Source of the DNA: Cryptomeria japonica
Lineage: Eukaryota; Streptophyta; Pinopsida; Cupressales; Cupressaceae
DNA length: 64,000 bases
Direction of reading: 5' to 3'
Assembly (NCBI RefSeq): GCF_030272615.1
Contig: NC_081406.1
Location: 219,657,497-219,721,496 of the forward strand
The notes beneath the pieces are model-generated. The model made no database searches. It was not told the origin of the DNA and saw only the letters and a list, made by a program, of their open reading frames with translations. The stretch's first letter is position 1. Every line of letters begins with the position of its first letter. Both the position numbers and the translations under genes were made by a program. Below, piece after piece: positions 62,929-64,000 of the stretch.

Positions 62929-64000
62929 CTATTGCATTTCCCTAGTATCTTCCCACGTGAAATTCTTTTCATAATACTGATTCCATTGTACTTTGCATTG
63001 ATCAACCTCTCTATTGCACAATTGGCACTGGTGCCTCTCCAAGATTCTGAATGGCTCTATCATTATTCCTCCCATTTCCTGGACCTGTAAAGCATCCCAA
63101 TTCAAAATATGTTTCTCATCAGGTACATACTTTTTAAGAAGAGATACATGAAAGACATCATGGATTTGGTTCAATTGGGGAGGTAAGGCCAACCAGTATG
63201 CAACTGGATTAATCCTTTCCAATATCTCAAAAGGTCCAACATAATGAGGTGCAAGCTTAGTCTTTTTCCCAAACCTTATGGAACTCTTGTGTGGCCTAAC
63301 CCTTAGGAAGACTTTCTCTCCCACCTCAAACTCCCTTGGTGTCTTGTTCTTGTCTGCATAACTTTTCTGCCTATTTGAGGCTTCCTTCAATCTTTACCTA
63401 ATTTCCTCAGTTTTCCTTTCCATTTCCTTCAACATATCTAGTCCAACAATTAATCTGTCTTCAAGACTATCCCAACTCAAAGGTGTTCGACATGGCCTAC
63501 CATACAATGCTTTGAAAGGTGCCATCCCCAAAGATGTTTGATATGTATTATTGTAAGCAAACTCTACTAGAGGTAGGTAATCTTCCCATTTCTTCTGTTG
63601 GTCCATGCAGTACATGTGAAGTAGGTCTTCCAAAATTTTATTTGTCCTCTTTGTTTGACCATCAGTTTCAGGATGGTATGCAGTACTAAAATTTAGTTGA
63701 GTTCCTAGAGCTGATTGAAGAGTTGTCCAAAACCTTGAAGTGAATCTAGCATCTCTATCTGATATAATTTTCTCTGGCATTCCATGCAACCGAAATATTT
63801 CCTTAACAAAGTGCCTTGCCAAGGTAGGTGCATCATCCGTCAGATTCCCTAGTATAAAGTGTGCCACCTTAGTGAGTTTGTCAATTACCACCATTATTGT
63901 TTCATGCATAGAGGTGACACGAGCAACCCTTGCACAAAATCCTGCTAATAACATGCCACTTGTGTTGAGGTACATCATGTAACGATAATAATCCAGTAGG
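62929..64000 (-). pseudogene. Gypsy chromovirus integrase and chromodomain (3' part of pol)
   Basis: The integrase core reads VVIDKLTKVAHFI (first Asp, about 63890), ISDRDARFTSRFW (second Asp, 63760) and TAYHPETDGQTKRTNKILED (63690-63625, with the catalytic Glu), then WEDYLPLVEFAYNN. An in-frame TAA at 63393-63391 (EEIR-stop-RLKEA) separates it from the C-terminal part: VGEKVFLRVRPHKSS, LAPHYVGPFEILERI and IHDVFHVSLLKKYVP. The last 45 residues are a chromodomain (PFRILERHQCQL, VQWNQYYEKNFTWED), ending at 62932. The chromodomain places it among chromoviruses, which use it to target chromatin. Frame is lost upstream near 63940. The element continues beyond the window. Confidence 0.9.

Overview
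The window looks like nuclear DNA of a seed plant with a large, repeat-filled genome. It is AT-rich, full of decayed plant-type retrotransposons and DNA transposons with spliced genes, and holds no intact host gene, rRNA, tRNA or CRISPR array that I can support. A gymnosperm such as a conifer would fit the style of the Copia LTRs, but that is an impression, not a result. Almost every coding signal belongs to a mobile element, and nearly all are broken by stops, frameshifts or deletions.

Left part (1-31.4 kb): a triple nest. A plus-strand LINE with AP-endonuclease and reverse transcriptase (1486-3679) is split by a minus-strand Ty1/Copia element (3685-31123, flanked by CTAAC/CTAAA) and resumes at 31129. 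The Copia reverse transcriptase is itself split by a 20.8-kb plus-strand CACTA (En/Spm) transposon (6418-27197, 3-bp duplication TAC). The CACTA carries a decayed TNP2-like transposase (13703-17998) ending in a poly-Asp GAT microsatellite. Downstream lies a second multi-exon locus with a SET-domain segment (about 18920-19830) and a TNPA-like segment (about 20140-22911). Near its right end is a hairpin with 173-bp arms.

Middle (31.4-41.7 kb): mostly unrecognised sequence with a possible SINE head and a minus-strand hAT transposase pseudogene (35286-38169).

Right part (41.7-57.5 kb): a plus-strand multi-exon pseudogene (42620-45622) with an HTH-like segment, a Cys cluster and DDE-transposase-like motifs that I cannot place in a named superfamily. 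CT-rich repeats precede it. Their inverted relatives, GA-rich, lie at 54350-55850, next to a minus-strand coding remnant at 53933-54350. The two halves may be one large undescribed DNA transposon with long inverted arms and two convergent genes, interrupted by a second minus-strand Copia (47149-53927). A clean 373-bp TRIM (56075-56447) sits in a roughly 200-bp repeat array, and another array copy preserves the empty site.

Right edge (57.5-64 kb): a plus-strand Gypsy gag-protease fragment is cut at 59121 by a minus-strand chromodomain Gypsy element whose 3' LTR is about 3.7 kb (59122-62829). Its integrase and chromodomain run to the window edge. This is the least decayed element here, with one in-frame stop between the two main open frames.

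The genes do not form a host pathway. They are successive layers of self-copying elements, and their order can be read from who interrupts whom.
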